In this document: positions 18,917 to 27,015 of the stretch, piece by piece
Layout of the letters: every line of letters starts with the position of its first letter
Position numbering within the stretch: the stretch's first letter is position 1
NCBI RefSeq assembly: GCF_937129435.1
Contig: NZ_CAKZNF010000074.1
Span: 1-52,859, forward strand
Direction: 5' to 3'
Origin: an uncultured Parasphingopyxis sp.
Lineage (GTDB): Bacteria > Pseudomonadota > Alphaproteobacteria > Sphingomonadales > Sphingomonadaceae
Length of the DNA: 52,859 bases
Notes under the pieces: generated by a model
What the model was told of the DNA's origin: nothing
The model's database searches: none
Seen by the model: the letters and a program-made list of their open reading frames with translations, nothing else
Translations under genes and position numbers: made by a program

Positions 18917-20447
18917 CGTAGCGCCGCCATTCATCGGCAAAGGTGCGCACGAGCCGCTGATTGTCGAGCCGGTTGGGTTCGGCCGGCCGCCGGGCCATGT
19001 CGGGCGGAAAATCGAACAGCGCAGGCTCGCTCTCCTGCGTCACGAAGCGGCCGCCCGGCCGGATATTCGATTGTTCCGGCACCGCGCCATTGGCGGCGAG
19101 GATAAAGCCCCAATCGCCAAAGCTCGGCACATAAGCATGATAGGGCCGCGTTGCGAAACCCGATTCCTCCAGCGTCGCGGCGATCGTCCAATAGGCTTGC
19201 GGCGCGACGAAGGGGGAGCCGCTCTGCACGGACATCACAGCCCCCGGCGCGAGACGCGGGCGCAATGCGCTATAGAAGCTGGTCGAATAAAGTTTGCCGA
19301 GCGAGAAATCGGTCGGATCGGGAAAATCGACGATCACGGCATCGTAACTCCCTTCATCCTCGCGAACCCAGCGAAAGCCGTCGGCGTTGATCACCGTCAT
19401 GCGCGGGTCGGTCAGCGATTCCTCGTTGAGCCGCGACAGCATCGGCGAATTGCGAAACAGCTCGGTGATCGCGGGATCGAGATCGACGAGCGTCACGCGT
19501 TCGACGCGCGGATCGCGCAGCACCTCGCGTGCGGCCAATCCGTCACCACCGCCGAGGATCAGGACATTGCGCGGCTCTTCCACCCGCCCGAGCACCGGCA
19601 TCACCAGCGCCTCGTGATAGCGATACTCGTCGAGCGACGAAAATTGGAGATTCCCGTTGAGGAAGAGCGAGATGTTCTCTCCCCGGCGCGTGACCACGAT
19701 CCGCTGATAGGGGGAGGAGACGGCATGGACGATCGGTTCTTCCAGGCTCGCCGTCTCGGCGAAGCGCTGGAACCGTTCGGAGCCGGCAAAACCCGCGATC
19801 AGCGACAGCGCCACGAGAATCCCCGCGAGCAGCTCCGGCGCGTATTTGCGCCGCGCCGGCTGGATCCAGACGAGCGCGATCGCGACGGCGGCGTTGGCGA
19901 AGCCGAACAAGAAACCCGTTCGCATCATGCCGATATAGGGCATCAGAATCAGCGGGAAGAGCAGCGATGCCGCGAGCGCGCCGACATAGTCGAAAGTCAG
20001 CACGGTGGAGACCGTCTCGCGGAAATCGAAATCGCGGCGCAGGATGCGCATCAGCAGCGGAATTTCGAGGCCGGAAAGGAAACCGATGCCGACGACCAGC
20101 GAGTAAAGCAGGATCCGGAAATAATCGACGACGGGAAACAGCAGGAACAGCAAGGCCGCCGCCCAGCCGCCGATCAGCGCGATCAGGATCTCGGCGCGGA
20201 TGAACAGCCGCATCTCATCCTTGCGGACATAGCGCGAAACCCAGCTTCCCAGTCCCATCGAAAACAGGAAGACGCCGATGATCGTCGAAAATTGCATGAC
20301 GCTGTCGCCGAGCAGGTAGCTGGCGATGGTCGAGGCAAGCAGTTCGTAGATCAGCCCGCACGTCGCCACGACGAAGACCGACGCGATCAGCGCCATCGCC
20401 ATGGTGCGATTGTTCGCGGCCGGGCTATCGGTCGTTATCGTTGCCAT
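18909..20447 (-). CDS. speE: Membrane-embedded spermidine synthase (polyamine aminopropyltransferase)
   Basis: A 512-residue fusion of an N-terminal membrane domain and a C-terminal aminopropyltransferase. Seven hydrophobic segments are visible between residues about 15 and 225. The catalytic half contains LILGGGDGLAAREVLRD for decarboxylated SAM, VTLVDLDPAI and the catalytic loop VIVDFPDPTDFSLGKLYS. It probably transfers aminopropyl groups to putrescine or another amine at the cytoplasmic face of the membrane. Soluble SpeE enzymes lack the membrane part. The partner decarboxylase starts inside its last codons. Upstream are DUF350 and the SPFH/DUF4178 genes, a context suggesting an envelope-related role beyond general polyamine supply. 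Confidence 0.92.
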   Translation of the reverse strand: MATITTDSPAANNRTMAMALIASVFVVATCGLIYELLASTIASYLLGDSVMQFSTIIGVFLFSMGLGSWVSRYVRKDEMRLFIRAEILIALIGGWAAALLFLLFPVVDYFRILLYSLVVGIGFLSGLEIPLLMRILRRDFDFRETVSTVLTFDYVGALAASLLFPLILMPYIGMMRTGFLFGFANAAVAIALVWIQPARRKYAPELLAGILVALSLIAGFAGSERFQRFAETASLEEPIVHAVSSPYQRIVVTRRGENISLFLNGNLQFSSLDEYRYHEALVMPVLGRVEEPRNVLILGGGDGLAAREVLRDPRVERVTLVDLDPAITELFRNSPMLSRLNEESLTDPRMTVINADGFRWVREDEGSYDAVIVDFPDPTDFSLGKLYSTSFYSALRPRLAPGAVMSVQSGSPFVAPQAYWTIAATLEESGFATRPYHAYVPSFGDWGFILAANGAVPEQSNIRPGGRFVTQESEPALFDFPPDMARRPAEPNRLDNQRLVRTFADEWRRYDG

Positions 20448-20519
20448 GTCTCGATCCGGTGCAGCAACACCCGGCGTCCGGGCGGTCGAACGGGTGACGG
20501 TCTAAGAATGATCGGCAGA

Positions 20520-20735
20520 TCAGCCAACGATGGCCGCGGCCACGATCACCGCCAGCCCGATGGCAACGCAACCGGCGAAGATCGCCACGGCGCTGTTTTG
20601 TTTCGTCTCGATCTCTTCCCACAAGCTGCCCGGCGTCAGCAGGTCGAGCAGGATGAAGGCAACGATCATCACGACGATGCCGATGCCCGCGTAGAGCAAT
20701 GTCGCGCCGACGAGATACCAGCTGAACAGTTCCAT
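20520..20735 (-). CDS. DUF350 (YjfL-like) membrane protein, single unit
   Basis: A 71-residue protein with two transmembrane helices (YLVGATLLYAGIGIVVMIVAFILL and SAVAIFAGCVAIGLAVIVAAAI) joined by a polar loop containing DLLTPGSLWEEI. This is one DUF350/UPF0719 unit; longer relatives such as YjfL carry two. AAGGGAG stands seven bases before the start. It lies between the small membrane peptide gene and the spermidine synthase gene, in the same direction, and belongs to the operon. DUF350 genes recur beside SPFH, DUF4178 and polyamine genes, but their biochemical role is unknown. Confidence 0.88.
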   Translation of the reverse strand: MELFSWYLVGATLLYAGIGIVVMIVAFILLDLLTPGSLWEEIETKQNSAVAIFAGCVAIGLAVIVAAAIVG

Positions 20736-20756
20736 AAATAGTCTCCCTTGATTCCG

Positions 20757-20924
20757 TTATTTGTGGCGCGGCCCGCCGCGACCGATGAAAACGCCGCCGG
20801 GTCCCCGTGCCCCGGAAGCGCGCTGCCCGTCGGCGAAGGGCGAATATCCGGCGAAGGACGCATAGGCGAAGCCCGAGGTGACGAGCAGGCACCAGGCGGC
20901 GAAAATCATGATTCCTCGGCTCAT
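20757..20924 (-). CDS. 55-residue signal- or membrane-anchored small protein
   Basis: A short gene found by reading the gap between DUF350 and DUF4178. It starts MSRGIMIFAAWCLLVTSGFA, a positively charged start plus hydrophobic segment (signal peptide or single helix), and then has a Gly/Arg/Pro-rich tail ending GGVFIGRGGPRHK. GAGAGG lies six bases upstream of the ATG at 20924. The stop TAA at 20757-20759 is 21 bases before the DUF350 start, and the DUF4178 gene ends 17 bases upstream. Placement, ribosome site and amino-acid pattern support a real gene. I recognise no family. Confidence 0.72.
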   Translation of the reverse strand: MSRGIMIFAAWCLLVTSGFAYASFAGYSPFADGQRASGARGPGGVFIGRGGPRHK

Positions 20925-20941
20925 CGGATTATCCTCTCCCC

Positions 20942-22324
20942 TTAGTCGTCGTCATCGTCGTCTCCCGCAAAATCGCTGTCCGATTTCCGCCGGGACTCAA
21001 AACTCAGATGCCGGATCCAGACCCAGATCGCCGGCACGAAAACGACGATCAGCGCCAGGATGATGTTCGAATAGAATGTTGCGCCCCTGGCGATCGACAC
21101 TTCGACGACGGCATTGCGGGTGGCGGCATATTGCCCTTCGAGCCATTGGCTGCCGGCAGCGTCGACCGTCAGGTCGTAGGTCCCGGCCGGAACCATCGAA
21201 AACTTGCTCGACGAGGAACGGCTGCCTTCGGTCCAGTTCCCCTCGGCGTCATATCCCGAATAATGTTCAACGACATTGCTGGCTTCGTAGACATCGCCGG
21301 TATCGCGATCGGTGAGCGTATAGGCGAGATCGATCCAGGCATTGTCGATGCCGGGTGCGCGTGCCGAAACGGTCACGGCCTGGCGCGGCCGGGTGAGTTC
21401 GATCGGCCCGATCTTCGCGCTCTGCTCGACGCCGTTGGTGGCAAGGTTGACCCGGGTGGTTTCGGGATCGCTCGTGCCGCCGAACATGATCGCGAACAGG
21501 ATGATCGCCGCGGCTGCCAGCCCCGCGATCTTCATCATCTGGCCCGATTGCTTCTTATAGGGCGAAGGCTGGTGGGGGAGCGGCAGCCCACCGCCGGTCA
21601 GCGGCTCGACCCCGAAGGCATCGGGCACCTCGTTCGGCTCGAGCAGCTCGCCAAGCGTCCATTCGGTCTCGTGCTTCGACGATTCCCAGCTCAGCATCTT
21701 GCCGGGGCGGACATAGTCGGCCGTGAGCGCCTCTTCGCCGACCTGCACCTGCCAGTAGAATTCGCCGAGCACGAAATCGACCTGGTTGCGGGTCTGGGCG
21801 TAGAAGGGCTCGTAGAACTCGCCATCGACCGTGAAGCCGAGCAGGCCGTTCTTCGCCGGCATCTCGGTCAGCTGGCGCCCCAAAGTCCAGCCGCGACCGT
21901 CGGTATCGAGGAAGCGGTAGCCGTAATAGGGATTGAACAGCAGATATTCGTCCCAGGGATAGGTGCCGTTTTCGGACCGGCGCATATAGCCGATCACCTC
22001 CCATTCGATCCCGCGCAACTTTCCGCGCGAGCCGAGCGGCAGATCGAGCTTGCGGACCTCCTCTTCGTAGCGCTGGATAATGCGGACATCGGGATCGGTG
22101 ACGTCGAGCGTCGAGCCGCAATATTGGCAAGCGACCGTCACGGTGTAGCCCGCCGCCTTGATCTCGATCGAGCCGCCGCAATTGGGACAGTTGAATTGCT
22201 CGGCCGCGGCGGCCTTGTCGCCCTCAGCCGTCACCACCGTGCGTGGAGATGTCGGGCCGGCGGCCCCGCTTTCGCCTGCGCCCCAGGGATTGGGGCGATC
22301 GCTGTCGGGCGGTTCAGGCGGCAT
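20942..22324 (-). CDS. Zinc-ribbon DUF4178 membrane protein
   Basis: A 460-residue protein. After a Pro-rich N-terminus, a zinc ribbon (FNCPNCGGSIEIK then CQYCGSTLDV, residues about 45-75) leads into a DUF4178 beta-rich domain (LRGIEWEVIGYMRR, WDEYLLFNPYYGYRFL). Next is a Pro-rich linker and a transmembrane helix (AGLAAAAIILFAIMFGG). A beta-sandwich-like extracytoplasmic domain of about 130 residues follows. A second helix (IILALIVVFVPAIWVWI) and an acidic tail of Asp residues end the chain. The ATG at 22324 overlaps the stop of the preceding DUF4178 gene by 11 bases. The longer frame from 22618 is only overlap. Function is unknown; the domain order suggests sensing or scaffolding across the membrane. 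Confidence 0.88.
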   Translation of the reverse strand: MPPEPPDSDRPNPWGAGESGAAGPTSPRTVVTAEGDKAAAAEQFNCPNCGGSIEIKAAGYTVTVACQYCGSTLDVTDPDVRIIQRYEEEVRKLDLPLGSRGKLRGIEWEVIGYMRRSENGTYPWDEYLLFNPYYGYRFLDTDGRGWTLGRQLTEMPAKNGLLGFTVDGEFYEPFYAQTRNQVDFVLGEFYWQVQVGEEALTADYVRPGKMLSWESSKHETEWTLGELLEPNEVPDAFGVEPLTGGGLPLPHQPSPYKKQSGQMMKIAGLAAAAIILFAIMFGGTSDPETTRVNLATNGVEQSAKIGPIELTRPRQAVTVSARAPGIDNAWIDLAYTLTDRDTGDVYEASNVVEHYSGYDAEGNWTEGSRSSSSKFSMVPAGTYDLTVDAAGSQWLEGQYAATRNAVVEVSIARGATFYSNIILALIVVFVPAIWVWIRHLSFESRRKSDSDFAGDDDDDD

Positions 22325-22991
22325 ATTCGGGCCTTGCCCATCCCTGGATCTCGCGCAGATAGCGAGGTTCCAATTCGGCCAGCGACACATAGCGGCCCAT
22401 ATAGAAACCCGGCGGCTCGCCCTCCTCACGCTCAACGTTGGCCGACAGGCCCGCCGGATTGCGGAAGTCGACATTGTAGACGCTCCAGCCCGTCGTCGCG
22501 GCGAAGGGCAATTCGCCTTCCGCCGATATGCACCGCGCCCAGCGCGCATCGGCCACGAAATAGGGTTGGCCGTCGATTTCCGTCCGGTCGCCGGGAACCG
22601 CATCCCCGCCCGCCGCAATCCGCTGGACGAGATCGGAGTGCGAGCTTTCGAGCGGCTGTTCGATCACCATCTGGAACTGGCCGTCGCTCTCGCTGAGCCA
22701 GCCATGCGTCATGTCTGAAAACAGGCAGAGCCAGTCGTTCCACGAACCCTGTTCATAGCCGAGCCGGATGCGGCCGATCACCTCGAAATTGCGGCCGTCA
22801 TATTTGCCGGTCGTGCCGCGCTGGATCGGGCTGACGTCGAAGGGGAGCGCGGCAACTTCGCCGATCTTTTCCAGCGCCTCGCCGATCCGTTTGACCGTGC
22901 TGTGGCAATAGTCGCAGATCACGGCGGGCAGGCCGGACGAGCGGAAGACGACTTCCGCACCGCAATTCGGGCAGTTCTCGGATTTCGCCAC
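22314..22991 (-). CDS. Soluble zinc-ribbon DUF4178 protein
   Basis: A 225-residue protein with an N-terminal zinc ribbon (ENCPNCGAEVVFR, ICDYCHSTV; Cys7, Cys10, Cys26, Cys29) and a DUF4178 domain. The WNDWLCLFSDMTHGWLSESDG segment parallels the one in the next, membrane-bound gene, so the two look like paralogues, one soluble and one anchored. The start is a GTG at 22991 with GGGGGAGA seven bases upstream. It begins 27 bases after the SPFH gene and overlaps the following gene. No catalytic residues are recognisable; a binding or adaptor role for the SPFH protein is inference. Confidence 0.86.
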   Translation of the reverse strand: MAKSENCPNCGAEVVFRSSGLPAVICDYCHSTVKRIGEALEKIGEVAALPFDVSPIQRGTTGKYDGRNFEVIGRIRLGYEQGSWNDWLCLFSDMTHGWLSESDGQFQMVIEQPLESSHSDLVQRIAAGGDAVPGDRTEIDGQPYFVADARWARCISAEGELPFAATTGWSVYNVDFRNPAGLSANVEREEGEPPGFYMGRYVSLAELEPRYLREIQGWARPEYAA

Positions 22992-23018
22992 GCGCTCTCC
23001 CCCTTGGCCGAGCGCGAC

Positions 23019-24035
23019 CTAGACCTTGCTCAGCAGCTCGGCCTTCTTGGCCTCATATTCCTCGGCAGACAATGCTCCCATCTCATGGAGTTTGTGGAGC
23101 TTTTCGATCTGCTCGAACGGGTCGACCTCGGGCGCCGCCGGGGCCGCAGGCGCAGCGGGAGCCGCCGGGGCGGCAGCGGGTTGCTGGGCGAGCGCGCCCG
23201 CCATCGTCTGCCCGATCGCCATGCCCGCACCGGCGCCGGCGCCGAGACCGGCCATTCCGCCCTCCTGCTCCGCCGCCTTTTCGATCGCTTCGGCCGCCTG
23301 GAACTTGGCATATTGGTCCAGATCGCCAAGCACACGCATCGAGCTCCGCTTGTCGAGATGCTCCTGCACCGCTTCCGGGAGCGAGACGCTTTCGACGAAG
23401 AAGGTCGGCACTTCGAGACCATATTGCTCGAACGCCGGCCCGACAGCGTCCTTCAGCGCATCGGACAGCTTCTGCTGGTTGGCTGCGAGATCGAGGAACG
23501 GTACGCCGCCTGACCCCAGACCGGTCGCGAGCGCCGTCATGATCGCGGCGCGCAGCTGCGGCTCGATATCGGAGACCATGACCTTGCCCTGGGTGCCGAC
23601 CAACGTCGCATAGAAGGGCGCGATGTCCTTCACCCGGAAGGAATAGCTGCCAAAGGCGCGGAGCCGGATCGGGCCGAGTTCGGCATCGCGGATGGTGACC
23701 GGCTGCGCCGTGCCCCATTTCAGATTGATCTGCTCCTTCTGCGAGAAGAAATAGACGTCGGTCTTGAACGGCGATTTGAACGCCTTGTCCCAATTCCGGA
23801 GGTTGGTCAGGACGGGCATGTTCGACGTGTCGAGCGTGTGCAGCCCGGGGCCGTACATGTCAGCGAGCACTCCTTCGTCGACGACCACGGCCGCCTGAGT
23901 TTCGCGGACCGTCAGCTGGGCGCCGTTCTGAATCTCGTTATCGGCGAATTCGAGCTTCTCGGCGAGTTCGCCGGACTCTTCCTCCCATTCGATGACGTCG
24001 ATAAATTGCTTCGAGATGAAATCGCGTAGGCCCAT
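23019..24035 (-). CDS. SPFH-domain protein with C-terminal SHOCT helix pair (YdjI-like)
   Basis: A 338-residue member of the SPFH/Band 7 superfamily in the branch once labelled virion core protein. The SPFH domain spans roughly residues 30-240 (QAAVVVDEGVLADMYGPGLHTL, DVYFFSQKEQINLKWGT, FGSYSFRVKD). An Ala/Gly-rich region and an Ala-Pro linker follow. The last 35 residues form a SHOCT motif (IEKLHKLHEMGALSAEEYEAKKAEL). There is no obvious transmembrane helix, so membrane contact may be peripheral. GAAGGAG lies nine bases before the ATG. It is the first gene of the operon that ends in speE-speD. Such proteins usually form membrane-microdomain scaffolds. Confidence 0.92.
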   Translation of the reverse strand: MGLRDFISKQFIDVIEWEEESGELAEKLEFADNEIQNGAQLTVRETQAAVVVDEGVLADMYGPGLHTLDTSNMPVLTNLRNWDKAFKSPFKTDVYFFSQKEQINLKWGTAQPVTIRDAELGPIRLRAFGSYSFRVKDIAPFYATLVGTQGKVMVSDIEPQLRAAIMTALATGLGSGGVPFLDLAANQQKLSDALKDAVGPAFEQYGLEVPTFFVESVSLPEAVQEHLDKRSSMRVLGDLDQYAKFQAAEAIEKAAEQEGGMAGLGAGAGAGMAIGQTMAGALAQQPAAAPAAPAAPAAPAAPEVDPFEQIEKLHKLHEMGALSAEEYEAKKAELLSKV

Positions 24036-24146
24036 GGATGAATCTCCTTCCCGCGTCCCGGCATGATGATAGCGCAGCCGTCCGGTCCCGCCAACTGCCT
24101 AGCTGATATAGGTAGGCAACACAGTCGATTCCAGATGCGCCGCATC

Positions 24147-24184
24147 AAAAAGAAGGCCCGCCGCGCCAAATGGCGAAGCGGGCC
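24147..24184 (-). terminator. Rho-independent terminator after the TonB-dependent receptor
   Basis: On the minus strand a GGCCCGC...GCGGGCC stem with inner CGCCA/TGGCG pairing is followed by TTCTTTTT. It starts 24 bases after the receptor stop codon and separates it from the SPFH operon downstream. Confidence 0.85.
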
Positions 24185-24207
24185 CAGGTGCGGGATCGCA
24201 CAGTGCG

Positions 24208-26937
24208 TCAGAAAGTCGTGCTGAGGCCGAAGGAAAAGCTGCGTCCACGCTGATAGCCGAGCGCCTGGATCGACGATCCGTCGGGCGCGCGATAGGCCTC
24301 GTTGAAATCCTCGTTCAGGATATTGCGGATTTCGAGGTTCGCCTCGAACTCCTGGCCGAAAAGATAGACGCCCTGCCGCGCGATGAAATCGAGCTGCCAG
24401 CGGCCATCCTCGGTGATATCCGGCGCGTCGCCGATCGGCGAACGGTTGGTGATCCGGTCCGAGAAATAGCTGAGCAGGATCGTCTGCTGCGACAGCCGGT
24501 CCTCGTCTTCCAGGCTGATCTGGACGTTGAAGACGTGGTCCGATTGCCCGGTGAGGGCAACGCCGTCCTGGAAATAGTCCGAAGCCGGCGCTTCGCCCAG
24601 GAACGGTACGATGACGGTATCGCCCTGCCCCACCCGCACTTCGGAGTCGGTATAGGTATAGTTGAACTGCGTGCGCAGCCGCCGCGAGGAGAAGAACCCG
24701 CCCCAATCGTAAAGCGGGAAAATCTTCACGACATCGGCCTCGATGCCGTAGAGCGTCGCGGCCGGGGCGTTGAGGAACGTCACATTGACGTCATTGTCGC
24801 CGCTGGTCGCCAGCTGTTCGATCGGCCGCTCGATATCCTTGTAGAAGACCGCGAAGTTCACATACTGGTCGCGGTCGTAATACCATTCGAAACGCGCCTC
24901 GACATTGGTCAGTTCGGAATCGACGAGGTTCGGGTTGCCGAAGAAGGTCCGGTCATTATCGGGATCGGTATAGGGCGGCGGAGCGAGCTCGCGGAACTGC
25001 GGCCGGCCGATGGTACGCGACGCACCGATGCGCAACTGCATATCTTCGGCGAAGTTCCACGTCAGCGTGCCCGCCGGGAGCCAATAGTCGTTCGCAAGCG
25101 GCGGCGCGAAGAAGATCGGGTTGAGTATGTTGCCGAAGAACGGGATCGGCGTCACGCTCTGCGTCGCATCCTCGTAGCGGACACCGGCCGCGATATTGAA
25201 ACCGTCGAACAGCTCGACCTCGACCTGGCCGTAGCCGGCATTGACTTCTAGTTCGGCCGTATAGGCGTCACCACCCTGTGCATCGGTCGTTTCCTCGACG
25301 AAGATGTCGTAGAAACCGACGATCGCGTCGGAGAACAGATAGTCCGGCCGAAGCTGCTGCACCGGGAAGGGCAAGCCGCCCTGGCGCTGGGTGCGGAAAC
25401 GGAACGCCCGGCGCTCGAAATCGCGCTGGTTGAGGAAGTAGTAGTAGCCGGTGCTCAGCACGATACGCCGCGATGTCGGCAACGTGTAGCTGAGATCGAT
25501 CTGTGCGCCATAGACATCGTCGTTCAGGTCGCTGAAGCTCAGCGAGTCGCCCTGGCCGTTGGTCCGCGTATCGTGGATGAAGTCGTTGGCGACCGGGTCG
25601 AACGCATATTGAATCTCGCGTTCATAGGGCGCTTCACGCTGGGCGTTCGCATAGTTGCCGCGAATGTCGACATTGAAATCGCCGAACTCGAACTCGCCGA
25701 CGAGCTGCGTGCTCATCAGCTGGCGCTCGAACCATTCGGTGTTCTGATTGTTCTGGATCGTACCCGTGGCGCGCACCGGAGAAACCGACTGGCTGATCCG
25801 CGCTTCCTTCGCGGTGTCGCGAATATAGAGGTTGGTCCAGCGAATCTGGTGCTCGCCGAACTCGGCGCCGACGCCGATCAGGCCGTTGACGACGATCCGT
25901 TGCTGCGTCGACAGAAAGCGATAGTCGAAAACGTTGGGCGTGATCGTCTGGTCGCCATTGGTCAGTTCGCCGAATTGGCGCGTGCCGCCGCGCGTGTCCC
26001 AATCGGAACTGTATCCCGCCGTCGCGACGAAGCCGAGGCGGAAATCCGTGCCGAGATCGACATAGGTGCCGCCCGTAAGGCTTACCGACCCGTCGAACGG
26101 GATATCGCGGTTGCGCTGGACAAGGTTGATATTGGCGTTCTGGAAGCTTTGCGAAATCGTTCCGATATCGGCGATATAACCGGGATCGGTCGGATCGCTG
26201 TATTCGGGCTGGTCGAAGCGGATGCGAACGCCGCTGTCGAGCGCCGCCTGCACGACGTTCGGGATGTCGCGCGTACCGTCGTCGAAGCCGGTCCAGTCGC
26301 TGTCGGACCCGTAATAGGTGTAGCCGGTCTGTAGCGTCGTCTCGGAATTGCCGCCAAAGCTGCCGCCGATCGACAGGAAGGGCTCGTCGGGAACCGCGCG
26401 CGTTGTCAGGTTGATGACGCCGCCGCCGAATTCGCCGGTATAGTTTACCGAATATGTCTTCTGGACGAGCGAGCTGGCAAGGATCGAGGTGGGAAAGAGA
26501 TCGAGAGGTACCGTGCGCTTGAGCGGTTCGGGCGACGGTAGCGGCGAACCGTTTAGCAATGCCAGCGAATAGCGATCGCCGAGCCCGCGGACATAGACGA
26601 AGCGCCCATCGACCAGGCTGAGACCCGAGACGCGGGACAGCGCGCCGGCGACATCGCCCTCGCCCGTTCGAGCAATATCCTCGCTCGAAAGGACCGAAAG
26701 CACCTCGGGGGAGGCACGAACCGGCTCCGGCGTGTAGCGGCCGATCACGACGATCGGCGCATTGCTGCCGCCCGGTGTCGAGATGTCGACCTCGTCCTGC
26801 GTGTCTTCGGCCGCGTCCTCCTCCTGAAGCGTCTCGGCGGAGGGATCGGAATCACCGGTGTCCTGAGCGTAGGCCGCCGGCGCCACGAGAGCGCTTGAAA
26901 CCAGCAACAGGCTCGCAAGCGACATATATTTGGTCAT
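24208..26937 (-). CDS. TonB-dependent outer-membrane receptor
   Basis: A 909-residue outer-membrane transporter. A signal peptide ends near APAAYAQ at residue 24. An acidic stretch precedes a TonB-box-like PIVVIGRYTPE and the plug domain (about residues 60-200, with VSGLSLVDGRFVYVRGLGDRYS and GEFGGGVINLTTR). The rest is a 22-strand-type barrel ending in the terminal Phe of SFSFGLSTTF. The VYVRGLGDRY plug sequence is common in TonB receptors of Caulobacter and sphingomonads. It lies 78 bases downstream of the lipoprotein gene, same strand, and probably shares its promoter with the Pho-box-like repeats. The ligand is unknown; a phosphorus-containing compound is a guess from that context. Confidence 0.95.
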   Translation of the reverse strand: MTKYMSLASLLLVSSALVAPAAYAQDTGDSDPSAETLQEEDAAEDTQDEVDISTPGGSNAPIVVIGRYTPEPVRASPEVLSVLSSEDIARTGEGDVAGALSRVSGLSLVDGRFVYVRGLGDRYSLALLNGSPLPSPEPLKRTVPLDLFPTSILASSLVQKTYSVNYTGEFGGGVINLTTRAVPDEPFLSIGGSFGGNSETTLQTGYTYYGSDSDWTGFDDGTRDIPNVVQAALDSGVRIRFDQPEYSDPTDPGYIADIGTISQSFQNANINLVQRNRDIPFDGSVSLTGGTYVDLGTDFRLGFVATAGYSSDWDTRGGTRQFGELTNGDQTITPNVFDYRFLSTQQRIVVNGLIGVGAEFGEHQIRWTNLYIRDTAKEARISQSVSPVRATGTIQNNQNTEWFERQLMSTQLVGEFEFGDFNVDIRGNYANAQREAPYEREIQYAFDPVANDFIHDTRTNGQGDSLSFSDLNDDVYGAQIDLSYTLPTSRRIVLSTGYYYFLNQRDFERRAFRFRTQRQGGLPFPVQQLRPDYLFSDAIVGFYDIFVEETTDAQGGDAYTAELEVNAGYGQVEVELFDGFNIAAGVRYEDATQSVTPIPFFGNILNPIFFAPPLANDYWLPAGTLTWNFAEDMQLRIGASRTIGRPQFRELAPPPYTDPDNDRTFFGNPNLVDSELTNVEARFEWYYDRDQYVNFAVFYKDIERPIEQLATSGDNDVNVTFLNAPAATLYGIEADVVKIFPLYDWGGFFSSRRLRTQFNYTYTDSEVRVGQGDTVIVPFLGEAPASDYFQDGVALTGQSDHVFNVQISLEDEDRLSQQTILLSYFSDRITNRSPIGDAPDITEDGRWQLDFIARQGVYLFGQEFEANLEIRNILNEDFNEAYRAPDGSSIQALGYQRGRSFSFGLSTTF

Positions 26938-26970
26938 GAAATGTCTCTCGATCGAAAATCAAAAGAAATG

Positions 26971-27001
26971 CCGGGCGGCGGACCCACATACCGCCGCCCG
27001 G
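26971..27001 (-). other. Perfect 11-bp intergenic hairpin between lipoprotein and receptor genes
   Basis: CCGGGCGGCGG at 26971-26981 pairs fully with 26991-27001 around a nine-base loop. On the minus strand it follows the lipoprotein stop by 15 bases and is followed by CATTTCTTTTG. It may act as a partial terminator or protect the upstream transcript, giving unequal expression of the two genes. Confidence 0.7.
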
Positions 27002-27015
27002 CCGGGAGCATGGTC

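Noticed and set aside
19071..20741. A 556-codon plus-strand frame over speE and DUF350
   Set aside because: The composition (Arg, Asp, Glu, His-rich, no motifs) and the clear catalytic and membrane signatures on the minus strand show it is a shadow.
21008..22696. A 562-codon plus-strand frame over the DUF4178 genes
   Set aside because: The zinc ribbons and DUF4178 sequence are on the minus strand; the plus frame has no recognisable domain or ribosome site.
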